From Haloarcula marismortui ATCC 43049 (GTDB lineage Archaea; Halobacteriota; Halobacteria; Halobacteriales; Haloarculaceae): a stretch of DNA of 64,000 nt. Position numbers and translations under genes: made by a program. The DNA lies in assembly GCF_000011085.1 (NCBI RefSeq), contig NC_006396.1:992001-1056000 (forward strand), given 5' to 3'. This document shows positions 18,142 through 28,030 of the stretch, piece by piece (position 1 is the first letter of the stretch; every line of letters begins with the position of its first letter). The notes beneath the pieces are model-generated. The model did not search any database and was not told where the DNA came from. It saw only the letters and a list, made by a program, of their open reading frames with translations.

Positions 18142-18222
18142 GTTTGAAATGCACTAACTCGGTCAGGGAGCATATGCTGAGAGATTACAGTATCATAAAT
18201 AAGAATTTTGGGCGATTTCAAA
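18142..18222. repeat. Spaced inverted repeat in front of rpa1
   Basis: GTTTGAAAT at 18142-18150 is matched by ATTTCAAAC at 18214-18222. Each arm is preceded by GAATTTT (18130 and 18202 regions), so there is also an imperfect direct repeat. An AT-rich TATA-like stretch (ATCATAAATAAG near 18190) lies between. This could be the control region of the rpa operon or of the divergent gene. Confidence 0.35.
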
Positions 18223-18294
18223 CAGGTATCGACGGCTGTACCCTGCACGGCTGGCCGAAAACGCTTTTGAGTGCTCCCGTCGAACCGTCAGTCG

Positions 18295-19575
18295 ATGTCT
18301 CTCGAAGACCATGCCGAGGAGCTCGCCTCCGACCTCGGTGTTGACAAAGAGGAGGTCACACGCGACCTGGAAAACCTCGTGAACTACTCCGTCCCGATGG
18401 ACGAGGCTAAGCAAAGCCTCAGACGGAAGTATGGCGATGGCAGCTCGGGCGGCGATAGCACGCCGTCAAGCAAGGCCATCAACGAGGTTTCGACCGAAGA
18501 CTCGAACGTGACAGTCACCGCCGTGGTGCTCACGTCGGGTCGCCGGTCTATCCAGTACAACGGGGAACAGCACGTCATCCGCGAGGGCGAACTCGCCGAC
18601 GAAACGGGAAAGATATCCTACACGGCGTGGGACGGCTTCTCGGGCGACCTCCAGCCCGGCCAGACCGTCCAGCTCGGCAACGCCGGCGTCCGCGAGTGGG
18701 ACGGCCAGCCGGAGCTTAATCTGGGCGACAGCACCGACCCCGAAGTCGTCGACGAAACGCTCGACATCGACTACGATGTGGGCGGCCGCGCCGCGCTGCA
18801 GGACCTCGCGCCCGGTGACCGCGGCATCACTGTCGAGGTGCAGGTACTGGAATGCGAGCAGAAGGTCATCGACGGCCGCGACGGCGAAACGACGATTCTC
18901 AGCGGTGTCCTCGGCGACGAGAGCGGGCGGCTCCCGTTTACCGACTGGGATCCCCACGACGAAATCGAGGAAGGGGCGTCCGTGCGCCTCGACGAGACGT
19001 TCGTCCGTGAGTTCCGTGGTGCGCCATCGGTGAACGTCTCGGAGTTCTCCGCGGTGACCGCGCTGGACCGCACGGTCGGCGTCACTGAAGACGCACCGCG
19101 GTTGTCAGTCCGTGAGGCCGTCGAGAGCGGCGGCCTGTTCGACGTGGAACTGGCCGGCAATGTCATCGAGGTGCGGGACGGCTCCGGCCTCATCGAGCGC
19201 TGTCCGGAGTGTGGCCGCGTCATCCAGAACGGCCAGTGTCGCTCCCACGGTGCGGTCGAAGGCGAGGACGACCTGCGGACGAAGGCCATCCTCGACGACG
19301 GCACCGACACCGTCACCGCGGTGCTCGATGACGAACTCACCGCCCGCGTGTACGGTGGCGACCTCGACGACGCCCGCGAGCACGCCCGCGATGCGATGGA
19401 TAAAGAGGTCGTCGCCGAGCGCATCAGCGACCGCATCGTCGGCCGCGAGTACGTCGTCCGCGGGTCGCTGTCGGTCGACGAGTACGGCGCGAACCTCACT
19501 GCCTCGACCTTCGCCGAGGCCGACGACGACCCGGCGACGCGTGCGCAGGCCCTGCTACAGGAGGCAGACACATGA
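18295..19575 (+). CDS. rpa1: Replication protein A, three-OB-fold subunit
   Basis: A 426-aa single-stranded DNA-binding protein for replication and repair. After a helical N-terminal segment it has about three OB folds (about 65-170, 175-285, 290-330 onward), each with the SYTAWD or PFTDWDPHD type strand, and a zinc finger in the third region (CPECGRVIQNGQCRSHG). The start MSLEDHAEELASD is preferred over an earlier ATG. It overlaps the next gene by four bases (ATGA). The gene order matches the Haloferax rpa1-rpap1-rpe operon. Confidence 0.92.
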   Translation: MSLEDHAEELASDLGVDKEEVTRDLENLVNYSVPMDEAKQSLRRKYGDGSSGGDSTPSSKAINEVSTEDSNVTVTAVVLTSGRRSIQYNGEQHVIREGELADETGKISYTAWDGFSGDLQPGQTVQLGNAGVREWDGQPELNLGDSTDPEVVDETLDIDYDVGGRAALQDLAPGDRGITVEVQVLECEQKVIDGRDGETTILSGVLGDESGRLPFTDWDPHDEIEEGASVRLDETFVREFRGAPSVNVSEFSAVTALDRTVGVTEDAPRLSVREAVESGGLFDVELAGNVIEVRDGSGLIERCPECGRVIQNGQCRSHGAVEGEDDLRTKAILDDGTDTVTAVLDDELTARVYGGDLDDAREHARDAMDKEVVAERISDRIVGREYVVRGSLSVDEYGANLTASTFAEADDDPATRAQALLQEADT

Positions 19576-21293
19576 GCGAATCCGGAGACAGCGGCCCCGG
19601 CCGCCGGGAGGTCGCCCATCGACTGTTCGCCGCGGAGTTCGATGACGCCGACTTCTCGTACTCCGAATCCGACGAGGAACGGGCCCCGAACTACGTCGTC
19701 ACGCCGACCGGCGCGCGGGTCAACCGGCTGTTCCTCGTTGGCGTTCTCACCGAACTCGAACAGGTCAACGACGACGTGTTGCGCGCTCGCGTCGTGGACC
19801 CGACCGGCCCGTTCGTCATCTACGCTGGTCAGTATCAGCCCGACGAGCTGGCCTTCCTCGAAGCCGCTGACCCGCCGATGTTCGTCGCCGTCACGGGCAA
19901 GGCTCGCACCTTCCAGCCCGACGACAGCGACCGGGTGTTCACTTCGGTGCGACCCGAGAGCATCAGCGAGGTTGACGCGGATACGCGGGACCGTTGGGTC
20001 GTTCAGGCCGCCGAGCAGACCGTCTCGCGCATCGGACAGATGGCCAGCGCGAAACAGGCCGGTTTAGCCGGCGACGAACTCCGCCTTGCGTTACTCGACC
20101 GGGGCATCGACGAGAGCGCCGCGGCCGGCATCACGCTCGCGCTAGACCACTACGGCACGACCGGCGACTACCTCGACGCGCTCCGGACGACGGCGCTCGA
20201 CGCCGCTCGCGTCGTCGCCGACGACACGGACGAGGCGCAAGGGCTGTCGTTGTCACCAGACGACGGGACCGACGACCCGATTCCGCTCCTTGCCTCTCTC
20301 GACCTCGATACTGACGTTTCCACCCCGGAGACGGCGACTGAGGACGCAGAGGGAGACGCGACGGCAACCGACTCCGGCGCTACTGAGCCGACGACAGACG
20401 AAGAGGTGGCCGACGCGGCGGAAAAAGGTGCGCCCGCAGACGCTGCCGACGCCGAGCCCGCGCCCGGTTCGCCCGGCGCACCGGCCGGCGACGAGTCGAC
20501 AGAGCCAGACGCCGGCGCGGCCGCGAGTGACGCACCCGTCGAGACGCCCGAGACAGCGACCGACGCCGCAGCCGACGAAACCACGCCGGGAGAGTCCGTG
20601 GGTGAGGACGTGTCCTCGACGCCTGAACAGAGCGAGCCCGTGGACGAACCACCGGTGTCGAGTGAGCCGGTGACCGACGCCGACGCGATGGGACAGGACG
20701 AACCGGAGTCGTCGTCCGAACCCGACGACGGCGGTGACCTCGGCGACTTCGACACCGAGTTCGAACTGGACGAGGACGAACGCGAGGAAATCGAACAGGA
20801 GTACGGCACTGACTTCCAGAGCGGGACGGAAGTGGATGAGCCCGGCGAGGCCGACATCGAGACGCCGGACCACGAAGAACTGGCCGACGCGGCCCAGGAG
20901 GGCGCGCCCGCAGACGCCGCCGACGCCGAGCCCGCACCCGGTTCGCCCGGTGCACCGGCCGGCGATGAGTCCCCCGAGCCGACCGCTGACGCGGCCACAA
21001 GCGACGCACCCGCCGAGACGCCCGAAACAGCGACCGACGCCGCAGCCGACGAGACCACACCAGACGAGTCGGCGAGCGAGGACGCGCCTACCGAGGACGT
21101 GGACCTCGAAGACGCCGTCATGGCGGTCATGGATGACCTCGACGACGGCAGTGGGGCCGACCGCGAGGAACTCCGCTCGACGGTCGTGAGCCGCCACGGC
21201 GCGGACGCCGATGCCGTCGAGGACGCCATCCAAGACGCGTTGATGGGCGGACGCTGCTACGAGCCCGAGGACGGCAAGCTCACACCCATCTGA
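19572..21293 (+). CDS. rpap1: RPA-associated protein
   Basis: A 573-aa partner of RPA (COG3390). An OB-fold domain occupies the first ~190 residues (SYSESDEERAPNYVVTPTGARVNRLFLVG...), and a short winged-helix-like domain closes the protein (DREELRSTVVSRHGADADAVEDAIQDALMGG). Between them is a very long acidic, Pro/Ala/Thr-rich disordered linker containing two near-identical ~70-residue blocks, at residues 277-346 and 435-504. The duplicated linker makes this protein much longer than the core domains need. Translation is coupled to rpa1. Confidence 0.88.
   Translation: MSESGDSGPGRREVAHRLFAAEFDDADFSYSESDEERAPNYVVTPTGARVNRLFLVGVLTELEQVNDDVLRARVVDPTGPFVIYAGQYQPDELAFLEAADPPMFVAVTGKARTFQPDDSDRVFTSVRPESISEVDADTRDRWVVQAAEQTVSRIGQMASAKQAGLAGDELRLALLDRGIDESAAAGITLALDHYGTTGDYLDALRTTALDAARVVADDTDEAQGLSLSPDDGTDDPIPLLASLDLDTDVSTPETATEDAEGDATATDSGATEPTTDEEVADAAEKGAPADAADAEPAPGSPGAPAGDESTEPDAGAAASDAPVETPETATDAAADETTPGESVGEDVSSTPEQSEPVDEPPVSSEPVTDADAMGQDEPESSSEPDDGGDLGDFDTEFELDEDEREEIEQEYGTDFQSGTEVDEPGEADIETPDHEELADAAQEGAPADAADAEPAPGSPGAPAGDESPEPTADAATSDAPAETPETATDAAADETTPDESASEDAPTEDVDLEDAVMAVMDDLDDGSGADREELRSTVVSRHGADADAVEDAIQDALMGGRCYEPEDGKLTPI
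20400..21083 (+). repeat. Intragenic duplication in rpap1
   Basis: Two ~210-bp blocks, 20400-20609 and 20874-21083, are 474 bp apart, in frame, and encode nearly the same acidic Ala/Pro/Thr linker; both contain GAPADAADAEPAPGSPGAP. High similarity also at the DNA level points to recent duplication or gene conversion inside the gene. Copy number is likely to vary between strains. Confidence 0.8.
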
Positions 21294-21341
21294 CGCACCG
21301 AGCCGCGGTCCTTTTCTCCCCTGCGACCCAACCGAGCGCAG

Positions 21342-22091
21342 ATGCGTGTCGAACCGCTTCCCGGCGTTCCAGCGGCCACAGTCGACACCGACGGAGAGCG
21401 ACTGCTGGCGGTGGCCGATTATCACGCCGGCATCGAAGCAGGACTGAGGTACGAGGGGGTCGAACTCCAGTCGGCCGCCGAGGCCCGCCGGGAGCGGTTG
21501 CTGACATGCCTGAGACGCGCCCGGGCCGACCGGCTGGTCGTCATCGGCGACCTGGGCCACGCCATCGGCGACCCGTTCGCAGACGAGCGAGCGGAGCTCG
21601 AAACGCTGTTCGACGCCCTTGACGTGCCCGTGACACTGGTGAAAGGGAATCACGACGGCGGTCTGGAGCCAGTCTTGTCTGACCTCGACGCCGATGTTGA
21701 GGTAACACCGGGACATGGAACCCGTCTCGGTTCGGTCGGGTTCGCCCACGGCCACACCTGGCCCGCGCCGGACGTGCTCGAAGCCGACGTCGTCTGTGTC
21801 GGCCACGAACATCCCGTCGTCCGACTCGAAGACAGCGTCGGTGGGGCCCAGAAGGAGCGGGCCTGGCTCCGCGGCTCGCTGGTGACTGAGCCCTTTGCCG
21901 AACAGTTCGACCAACCAGTCGAGAACGCGCCGGACATCGTCGTCTTTCCGGCGTTTAACGACCGCTCCGGCGGGACGTGGGTCAACGTCGACGGCCAGGA
22001 GTTCCTCGCCCCGTTCCTGCCCGAGGGCATGGCGGATACCGAGGCGTTCCTGCTTGATGGCACGCGGTTAGGGGCCTACCGACAGGTCTGA
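21342..22091 (+). CDS. rpe: Calcineurin-like phosphoesterase of the rpa operon
   Basis: A 249-aa metallophosphoesterase. Metal-binding motifs appear in order: VADYHAGIE (D-x-H), VVIGDLGHAIGD (GDLGH), VKGNHDGG (GNHD), FAHGHTW and VCVGHEHPV. The divalent-metal centre is therefore complete. In Haloferax the third gene of the rpa1 operon is a phosphoesterase of this kind, reported to be needed for DNA repair; the same order here supports the assignment. It lies 48 bp after rpap1. Confidence 0.88.
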   Translation: MRVEPLPGVPAATVDTDGERLLAVADYHAGIEAGLRYEGVELQSAAEARRERLLTCLRRARADRLVVIGDLGHAIGDPFADERAELETLFDALDVPVTLVKGNHDGGLEPVLSDLDADVEVTPGHGTRLGSVGFAHGHTWPAPDVLEADVVCVGHEHPVVRLEDSVGGAQKERAWLRGSLVTEPFAEQFDQPVENAPDIVVFPAFNDRSGGTWVNVDGQEFLAPFLPEGMADTEAFLLDGTRLGAYRQV

Positions 22092-22110
22092 GCCAGCGTT
22101 CTGTACCCGC

Positions 22111-22959
22111 CTATGTTTCCGAAAGCGCCGCTTCGAGTTCGTCGACCAGTTCTGCGTTCCCGAGGAACGTCGGCGTCCGGTCGTGGATACCGTCCGGTTC
22201 AACGTCGAGCAACGACTGCGAGCCGTCGCTAGAGGCCCCACCGGCAGCCTCGACGAGGTACGCGAGCGGCGCTGATTCGAAGTGGACCCGGAGCTTGCCG
22301 TTTGGATACCCCGACGTCACCGGATACCCGAACAGCCCGCCGTATTCGAGCACCTGTGCCAGGTCGGCGACGGTCGCGCCGCCGTAGCGGAGCTTCAGGT
22401 CCCGCTCGAAGGACTGGGCGATGTCGTTGAACGCGTCGCTTCGCTCGCCAGTCTTGCCCGCTAACCCGACAACAGTCGCCTCTGCTGGCAGTTCGAACTG
22501 GCCCCAGCGCTCGCTGTGCCCATCCCGGAGGAGGTGCTCCTGAACGACATCGCGGTCGGACCGGGCGATTGTCAGCGTCGTGTATGGGCCGTACAGCACC
22601 ATCAGCGATGCGACCATTTCCCGGCCCGCCGCGGGCAGTTCAGCGTCGTAGACCCCGATTATCGTCCCCACGGAGTTGTTCGAGGCGAGGTTCGAGGAGC
22701 CATCGAGCGGGTCGATGGCGATGCTGTAGCCCTCGCCACAGTCGACCACGTCGCTACGTTCCTCGCTCGCGTACGCGCCGATGCCGTCGATGTACGCGAG
22801 TGCGTCGAAAAACAGGTCATCGGCCCACACGTCGCCACCGACCTGTTGCTCCCCACTCGGGTTCTCGCCAGCGGCTCTGTTGGCGTAGTTCGCCAGGTTC
22901 CCGCTAACGTAGTGGGCCGTGTCCTTTACCGCCCGTTCGATCTCATCAAGCGTGTTCAC
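22111..22959 (-). CDS. fbp: Fructose-1,6-bisphosphatase (class I)
   Basis: A 282-aa enzyme of gluconeogenesis, removing the 1-phosphate from fructose 1,6-bisphosphate. Family motifs: ASEERSDVV for the metal-binding Glu, [20 protein letters not shown] for the metal and phosphate site, and the C-terminal [24 protein letters not shown]. The protein is somewhat shorter than bacterial class I enzymes (~330 aa), as is usual in haloarchaea. It stands alone and converges on rpe. Confidence 0.93.
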
Positions 22960-23135
22960 AGGCCATCACCGGCCGCAGTTGCACAGGCGTCGGTCATGAT
23001 TCCACATATCCCAGGGCAACGACATAAGGCTGTACCCGTTCTCCCCCGCAACGCCCGCAGTGCTCTGGTTACCGATGGGGAACGAGAGAATGTGACACAA
23101 CGTGTTTAACCCGGTGTAGTCGCTAGAGAGGGGCG

Positions 23136-25970
23136 ATGACTGACGGGGTCGCTCGCGGCGATGACGCCTTCACTGCGCTCGGGCCGGCCGTCCGCAGTGC
23201 GCTCTCCGAGCGCGGCTTCACGACGCCGACCGACCCACAGCGAAAGGCGATTCCAACTCTGGCTGACGGGCGAGACGCGCTAGTCGTCGCCCCGACCGGA
23301 ACCGGAAAAACTGAAACGGGGATGTTGCCGGTCTTCGACGCGCTGGCCGAATCCGAGGACCGCTTTGGCATCGGCGCGCTGTACATCACGCCGCTCCGGG
23401 CGCTGAACCGCGACATGCGCCAGCGCCTCGACTGGTGGGGCGAAACGCTCGGCCTCGAAGTGGACGTTCGCCACGGCGACACGACTGACTACCAGCGCCA
23501 GAAGCAGGCAAACGACCCGCCGGACGTGCTGGTGACTACGCCGGAAACGCTACAGGCGATGCTCACCGGGTCGAAGCTCCGGACAGCGCTAGAGGATATC
23601 GAGCATATCGTTATCGACGAGGTCCACGAACTCGCCGCGGCCAAGCGCGGCGCACAGTTGACTATCGGACTCGAACGGCTCCGGGAACTGTCCGGGCGGT
23701 TCCAGCGAATCGGCCTCTCGGCGACCGTCGGCGACCCACACGAAGTCGGCCGGTTTCTCACTGGCGGCCGAACCTGCGCCATCGTGGAAGTGGACATCGG
23801 CAGCCGGCTAGATATCGAAGTGGTTCGGCCCCAGATTACTGACCGGGACGAGGAACTGTCGAGCTCCCTCGTCACTGACGCGGGAACGGCTAGCCACGTC
23901 CGGTTCATCGCGGACCTCATCGACGAAAACGAATCTGTCCTGCTGTTTGTCAACACCCGACAGACAGCGGAGGCACTGGGCTCGCGGTTCAAAGAGCTGG
24001 GAACCGACCTCGGCGTCCACCACGGCTCGCTGTCGAAAGAGGCCCGGATCGACGTGGAGGACCGCTTCAAAGCCGGCGACCTCGATGCCCTGTTGTGTAC
24101 CTCCTCGATGGAACTGGGTATCGACGTGGGCCACGTCGACCACGTCGTCCAGTACGGCAGCCCCCGGCAGGTGTCCCGCCTCGTCCAGCGGGTCGGCCGC
24201 GCCGGCCACCGCCGGGACCTCGTTTCCTCGGGCACGGTCGTTACGACTGACACCGACGACACGCTGGAGGCGCTGGCGATTGCGAGACAGGCCGAAGCCG
24301 GCGATGTCGAGCCCGCCGAAATCCACGACGGGAGCCTCGACACAGTTGCCAACCAGATCGCCGGACTGGTGATGGATGCCGGCGAAATTCGGGCGATGCG
24401 GGCCTACGAGATACTGACCCGCGCGTACCCGTTCCGGGACCTCGACGAGGCCCAGTTCAAGCAGGTCGTCGAGGAACTCGCGGCGAACAACGTCATCTGG
24501 CTGGACGAGGACCGAGACACGTTAGAGAAGCGCCGGGGGACCTGGCAGTATTTCTATCAGAACCTCTCGATGATCCCCGACGAGGCTACCTACGACGTGG
24601 AGGACGTGGCCTCAGGCCAGCAGGTCGGGACCCTCGATGAGAAGTTCGTCGTCAACTTCGCCACGCCCGGCGAGGTGTTCGTCCAGCGCGGGGAGATGTG
24701 GCGCATCACGAATATCGACGAGGAAGAGGAAGTCGTGACCGTCTCACCCATCGAAGACCCCGCCGGTGAGGTCCCGTCGTGGGTGGGGCAGGAGATTCCG
24801 GTTCCGAGAGCCGTCGCCGCGGAAGTCGGCGAACTCCGTCGTGTGGCTGGTCGGCAACTCCAGGACGGCGCGGACACCGAGGCCGTCGCCAGAGACGTGG
24901 CGACTCGCTATGCCGCCGGCCCCGAAACCGTCGTCGACGGGCTCTCGCAGGTGGAAGAACACGAAGGGCCGATTCCGGACGACACGACTATTCTGGTGGA
25001 GTTCCACGGCCGGGAGGTCATCGTCAACGCTTGCTACGGGCACAAAATCAACGAAACGCTGGGCCGGGTCCTCTCGGCGCTGCTCGGTCAACGGGCAGGG
25101 TCGTCGGTCGCGATGGACGTCGACCCGTACCGGATTACGCTGGAGGTCCCGCGCCGGATCACCGCCGGCGATGTCATCGAAGTCATTGAGGACACCGATC
25201 CTGACCACCTCCCAGCGCTCATCGAACTCAGCCTGAAAAACGCCGACGCGCTGAAGTTCAAGCTCGCGCAGGTGGCGACGAAGTTCGGCTCGCTCAAGCG
25301 CTGGCGGGGCCGGGGGTCGACTGACTTCGGCCGTGACCGCCTGCTGGCAGCGCTTGAGGACACGCCGATGTACGACGAAGCCCTGCGCGAGGTTCGCCAC
25401 GAGGACCTCGCTATCGAAGCGACAGCCGACCTTCTCCGAGATATCCAGAACGGCGACGTGGCGCTCGAAACAGTGGGCGAACACACGCCAATCGGGACTG
25501 GCGGTAGTTCCTCCGGGCGGGAACTCCTCTCACCGGAGAACGCCGACGCGAGCGTCATCAAAACCGTCAAGGAGCGCATCCAGAGTGACCGCGTCATCCT
25601 CGCGTGTCTGCACTGCAAGAAGTGGGACCGCAAACAGCAAGTCAAGCGCGTGCGGGATCAGCCGTCGTGTCCGCAGTGTGGCTCGACCCGAATCGCCGCG
25701 CTGAATCCGTGGGCCGAGGAAGTCGTCTCGGCCGTCCGGACCGACGACAAGGACGAGGAGCAGGAGAAGATGACCGAACGAGCCTACCGCTCGGCCTCGC
25801 TGGTCCAGAGCCACGGGAAACAAGCCGTGGTCGCGCTGGCCGCCCGCGGTGTCGGGCCGCACAACGCCGCCCGCATTATCAACCGCCTGCGAGAGGACGA
25901 AGACGAGTTCTACCGGGACATCCTCCGACAAGAGCGGGAGTACGCACGGACGCAGTCGTTCTGGGGTTGA
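23136..25970 (+). CDS. lhr: Lhr-type superfamily 2 helicase
   Basis: A 944-aa large helicase-related protein. Motor motifs: Q-motif region TPTDPQRKAIP, Walker A APTGTGKTET, Walker B IDEVHELAAAKRG, motif III GLSATVG, motif V/VI TSSMELGIDVGHVDHVVQYGSP and QRVGRAGHR. The Lhr winged-helix and C-terminal domain follow, with a C4 zinc finger near residue 825 (CLHC...CPQCG). Lhr enzymes unwind DNA-DNA and RNA-DNA hybrids 3'-5' in repair. Single gene. Confidence 0.92.
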   Translation: MTDGVARGDDAFTALGPAVRSALSERGFTTPTDPQRKAIPTLADGRDALVVAPTGTGKTETGMLPVFDALAESEDRFGIGALYITPLRALNRDMRQRLDWWGETLGLEVDVRHGDTTDYQRQKQANDPPDVLVTTPETLQAMLTGSKLRTALEDIEHIVIDEVHELAAAKRGAQLTIGLERLRELSGRFQRIGLSATVGDPHEVGRFLTGGRTCAIVEVDIGSRLDIEVVRPQITDRDEELSSSLVTDAGTASHVRFIADLIDENESVLLFVNTRQTAEALGSRFKELGTDLGVHHGSLSKEARIDVEDRFKAGDLDALLCTSSMELGIDVGHVDHVVQYGSPRQVSRLVQRVGRAGHRRDLVSSGTVVTTDTDDTLEALAIARQAEAGDVEPAEIHDGSLDTVANQIAGLVMDAGEIRAMRAYEILTRAYPFRDLDEAQFKQVVEELAANNVIWLDEDRDTLEKRRGTWQYFYQNLSMIPDEATYDVEDVASGQQVGTLDEKFVVNFATPGEVFVQRGEMWRITNIDEEEEVVTVSPIEDPAGEVPSWVGQEIPVPRAVAAEVGELRRVAGRQLQDGADTEAVARDVATRYAAGPETVVDGLSQVEEHEGPIPDDTTILVEFHGREVIVNACYGHKINETLGRVLSALLGQRAGSSVAMDVDPYRITLEVPRRITAGDVIEVIEDTDPDHLPALIELSLKNADALKFKLAQVATKFGSLKRWRGRGSTDFGRDRLLAALEDTPMYDEALREVRHEDLAIEATADLLRDIQNGDVALETVGEHTPIGTGGSSSGRELLSPENADASVIKTVKERIQSDRVILACLHCKKWDRKQQVKRVRDQPSCPQCGSTRIAALNPWAEEVVSAVRTDDKDEEQEKMTERAYRSASLVQSHGKQAVVALAARGVGPHNAARIINRLREDEDEFYRDILRQEREYARTQSFWG

Positions 25971-25993
25971 GGGCGGCACAGTACGCCAGCGGG

Positions 25994-26737
25994 CTAACTC
26001 AGTTCCCGAATCGCTTCCGCAAGTCGTGGCTCGATAGCGTCAGGGTCAGGAGCTTCTATCGTGAGTTTCGTGTGTCGCTCGTCGGCGTCAGTCACCTCCG
26101 AAAGCAGTCCGGCGCTGCGGTCGACTTCTAGGTACACCGTGAGCCGGTCATCGTCGAACACCGGGACGATTTCGACCTCGTCGACCGCGCCGGTGAACTC
26201 GCCGCGCTGGGGCCGGAACTCGAACTCCTGCGCGAAGTTCGCCGAGGTAGTGAAAAGGCTCCCAGCTGCTGCCTCACAGGCCGAGGCGTGGAGCGAGAAG
26301 CCGAGCGAATCGAGCGCGTCGAACACTGCCTGCGTGCGGTGTGTTGGTTCGACTTCGATGTAATCCTCATCGCCGGGGTCGACCGCCATCGAGATATCGA
26401 GGCCAGTCTCGATTTCAACGGCCGTCGAGCGTGTGGTCACCGGCGTCTCCCGGGGAATATCGATAGTAGTCTCGAAACGTCGTTTCTCGCCCGCTTCGAT
26501 AGTGAACGGCTCCGTGAGTTGCCACTGGTCGATGATGGCGTCCTTGTACCCCTCGTCGGACTTGTATTCAGTTTCCAGCGCGAAGTAGACCGAATCGATG
26601 TTCTGGTCTGTCGATCCGCCCTCAACATGGACTTCGGCCCGGACGGATTCACCGGCTCTGACGGAATCTGTGGGCAAAACCGTGTCTACCGTAGCAGACC
26701 CGATGCCGATTCTGGAGAGCACGTCTTTCATTGGCAT
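25994..26737 (-). CDS. Spo0M-like sporulation-control family protein
   Basis: A 247-aa arrestin-like protein of the SpoOM family; MKDVLSRIGIGSATVDTVLP is the conserved start (a second Met two residues upstream is possible). Strand-rich N-terminal half with ALETEY and ERRFETTIDIPRETPVT-type motifs. Archaea that do not sporulate carry it widely; its role there is unknown, perhaps membrane trafficking or regulation. It converges on lhr with 23 bp between the stops. Upstream AT-rich DNA can hold a promoter. Confidence 0.88.
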   Translation of the reverse strand: MPMKDVLSRIGIGSATVDTVLPTDSVRAGESVRAEVHVEGGSTDQNIDSVYFALETEYKSDEGYKDAIIDQWQLTEPFTIEAGEKRRFETTIDIPRETPVTTRSTAVEIETGLDISMAVDPGDEDYIEVEPTHRTQAVFDALDSLGFSLHASACEAAAGSLFTTSANFAQEFEFRPQRGEFTGAVDEVEIVPVFDDDRLTVYLEVDRSAGLLSEVTDADERHTKLTIEAPDPDAIEPRLAEAIRELS

Positions 26738-26893
26738 TGTTCAATTCAGCCGTCATATGGTATAAGGCTCAGGGAGTTGCAGGGCGAATAAATAGTCTGT
26801 CGGCGGACACGTCTGCGTATGGCGGCCGGTCAGCACAGTCCAGCACACAGGGCCGGCCACAGTGACCGGCATCTGCAACAGAGAGACACTCGA

Positions 26894-28030
26894 TCAGGTA
26901 TCAGAAACATCCTGACCAAGTATGACAAGCCCTGCAGTGTTGTTGTCCAGATCAGTCAAGGAGTGAGCGCGGAACTCATACCGCTGTTGCTGACCGCTGT
27001 CGAGGCAGAGGCTGGCCGTGATAGTCGTTCGGCCAGTGCGGAGCGCATCGTCAACCGCGTCAGCAATCGTCTCCCGCTCTTCGTCGGGAAACAGGGCAGT
27101 TATCGGCGTTCCGACGGCTGTCTCTTCGGTGTTCCCGGTAAGCTCGAGTGCACGATGGTTACAATGCTTGAGGCGGCCATCTATATCGGTGACGAACAGC
27201 GGCTCATCGAGCGCATCAAGCGCCTGTTGAATGACGGCCCGTTCTTCGCGTAACTTCTGCTCACGGGCGTGTCGTTCGGTGATATCGGTAAACGCGACGA
27301 CGAGTTGCTCGACCTCACCGTCTCTGGTGATCGGCGTGGTATTGACTTCATGAACAACGTCGCCGACTGGATGAGTAAGTGTCACCGTATATGTAATTGT
27401 CTCACGCATGGCGACACATTTCCGATACGCGCCGGCGACCGCTCTGGAATTCTCGTAGCCGAGTGCCTCCTGTGGGGTCTTCCCGATAAGTTCCGACTCT
27501 GCAAGTCCGGTAAACTCAAGCACCCGTGAATTACACCGCCGGAAGCGAAACCCGTCTTGTTCGACATCAACAAGCAAGAGCCCGTTCCGCGCGTTCTCGA
27601 AAACGGCAGCATACTCCTCTTTGGTCTCGCGTAGCTGTTGTTCTGAGCGATTGCGGGTGACAGCGTTGTTAATGCGGTTGGCCAGTAGCTCGTACTGCTC
27701 AGTCCCGGATTGTTTCTGTAAGTAGTCAGTTGCACCGGCAGAGATCGCATCGCTTGCGATTTCTTCGCTTCCTCGGCCAGTAAACAGGATGAATGGGAGC
27801 TTAGCGTGTTCCGCCCGGACGGCCTCTAAAAACTCAAGTCCGTCTATCCCGGGCATCTCAAAGTCAGAGACAATGCAGTCAGGGGAGAGGTCGCTGAGCA
27901 GCTGTAGCCCTTCTGTCGCGCTTGTGGCAGTCTCCACGTTGAACCGACTGTCCTTGCGTTCAAGTAGGTCGGCAGTCAGGCTAGCAAGCCCCTTGTCGTC
28001 GTCAACGTGTAGAATATCAACGCCCCCCAT
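26894..28030 (-). CDS. REC-PAS-PAS signalling protein without output domain
   Basis: A 378-aa soluble protein. The receiver (about 5-120) has DDDKGL acidic residues, phospho-Asp in CIVSDFEMPG and the Lys in YLQKQSG. Two PAS domains follow (about 140-250 and 265-375), joined by the ITERHAREQKLREERAVIQQ helix. The frame stops directly after the second PAS; no HisKA, ATPase or HTH is encoded in the next 150 bp in any frame. It may be a truncated kinase or a genuine sensing adaptor. No partner is adjacent. Confidence 0.88.
   Translation of the reverse strand: MGGVDILHVDDDKGLASLTADLLERKDSRFNVETATSATEGLQLLSDLSPDCIVSDFEMPGIDGLEFLEAVRAEHAKLPFILFTGRGSEEIASDAISAGATDYLQKQSGTEQYELLANRINNAVTRNRSEQQLRETKEEYAAVFENARNGLLLVDVEQDGFRFRRCNSRVLEFTGLAESELIGKTPQEALGYENSRAVAGAYRKCVAMRETITYTVTLTHPVGDVVHEVNTTPITRDGEVEQLVVAFTDITERHAREQKLREERAVIQQALDALDEPLFVTDIDGRLKHCNHRALELTGNTEETAVGTPITALFPDEERETIADAVDDALRTGRTTITASLCLDSGQQQRYEFRAHSLTDLDNNTAGLVILGQDVSDT

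Noticed and set aside
20253-21914. 553-aa minus-strand frame across rpap1 and rpe
   Set aside because: Antisense to two genes with clear motifs; its Gly/Arg/Val-rich composition is what the opposite strand of acidic linkers gives.
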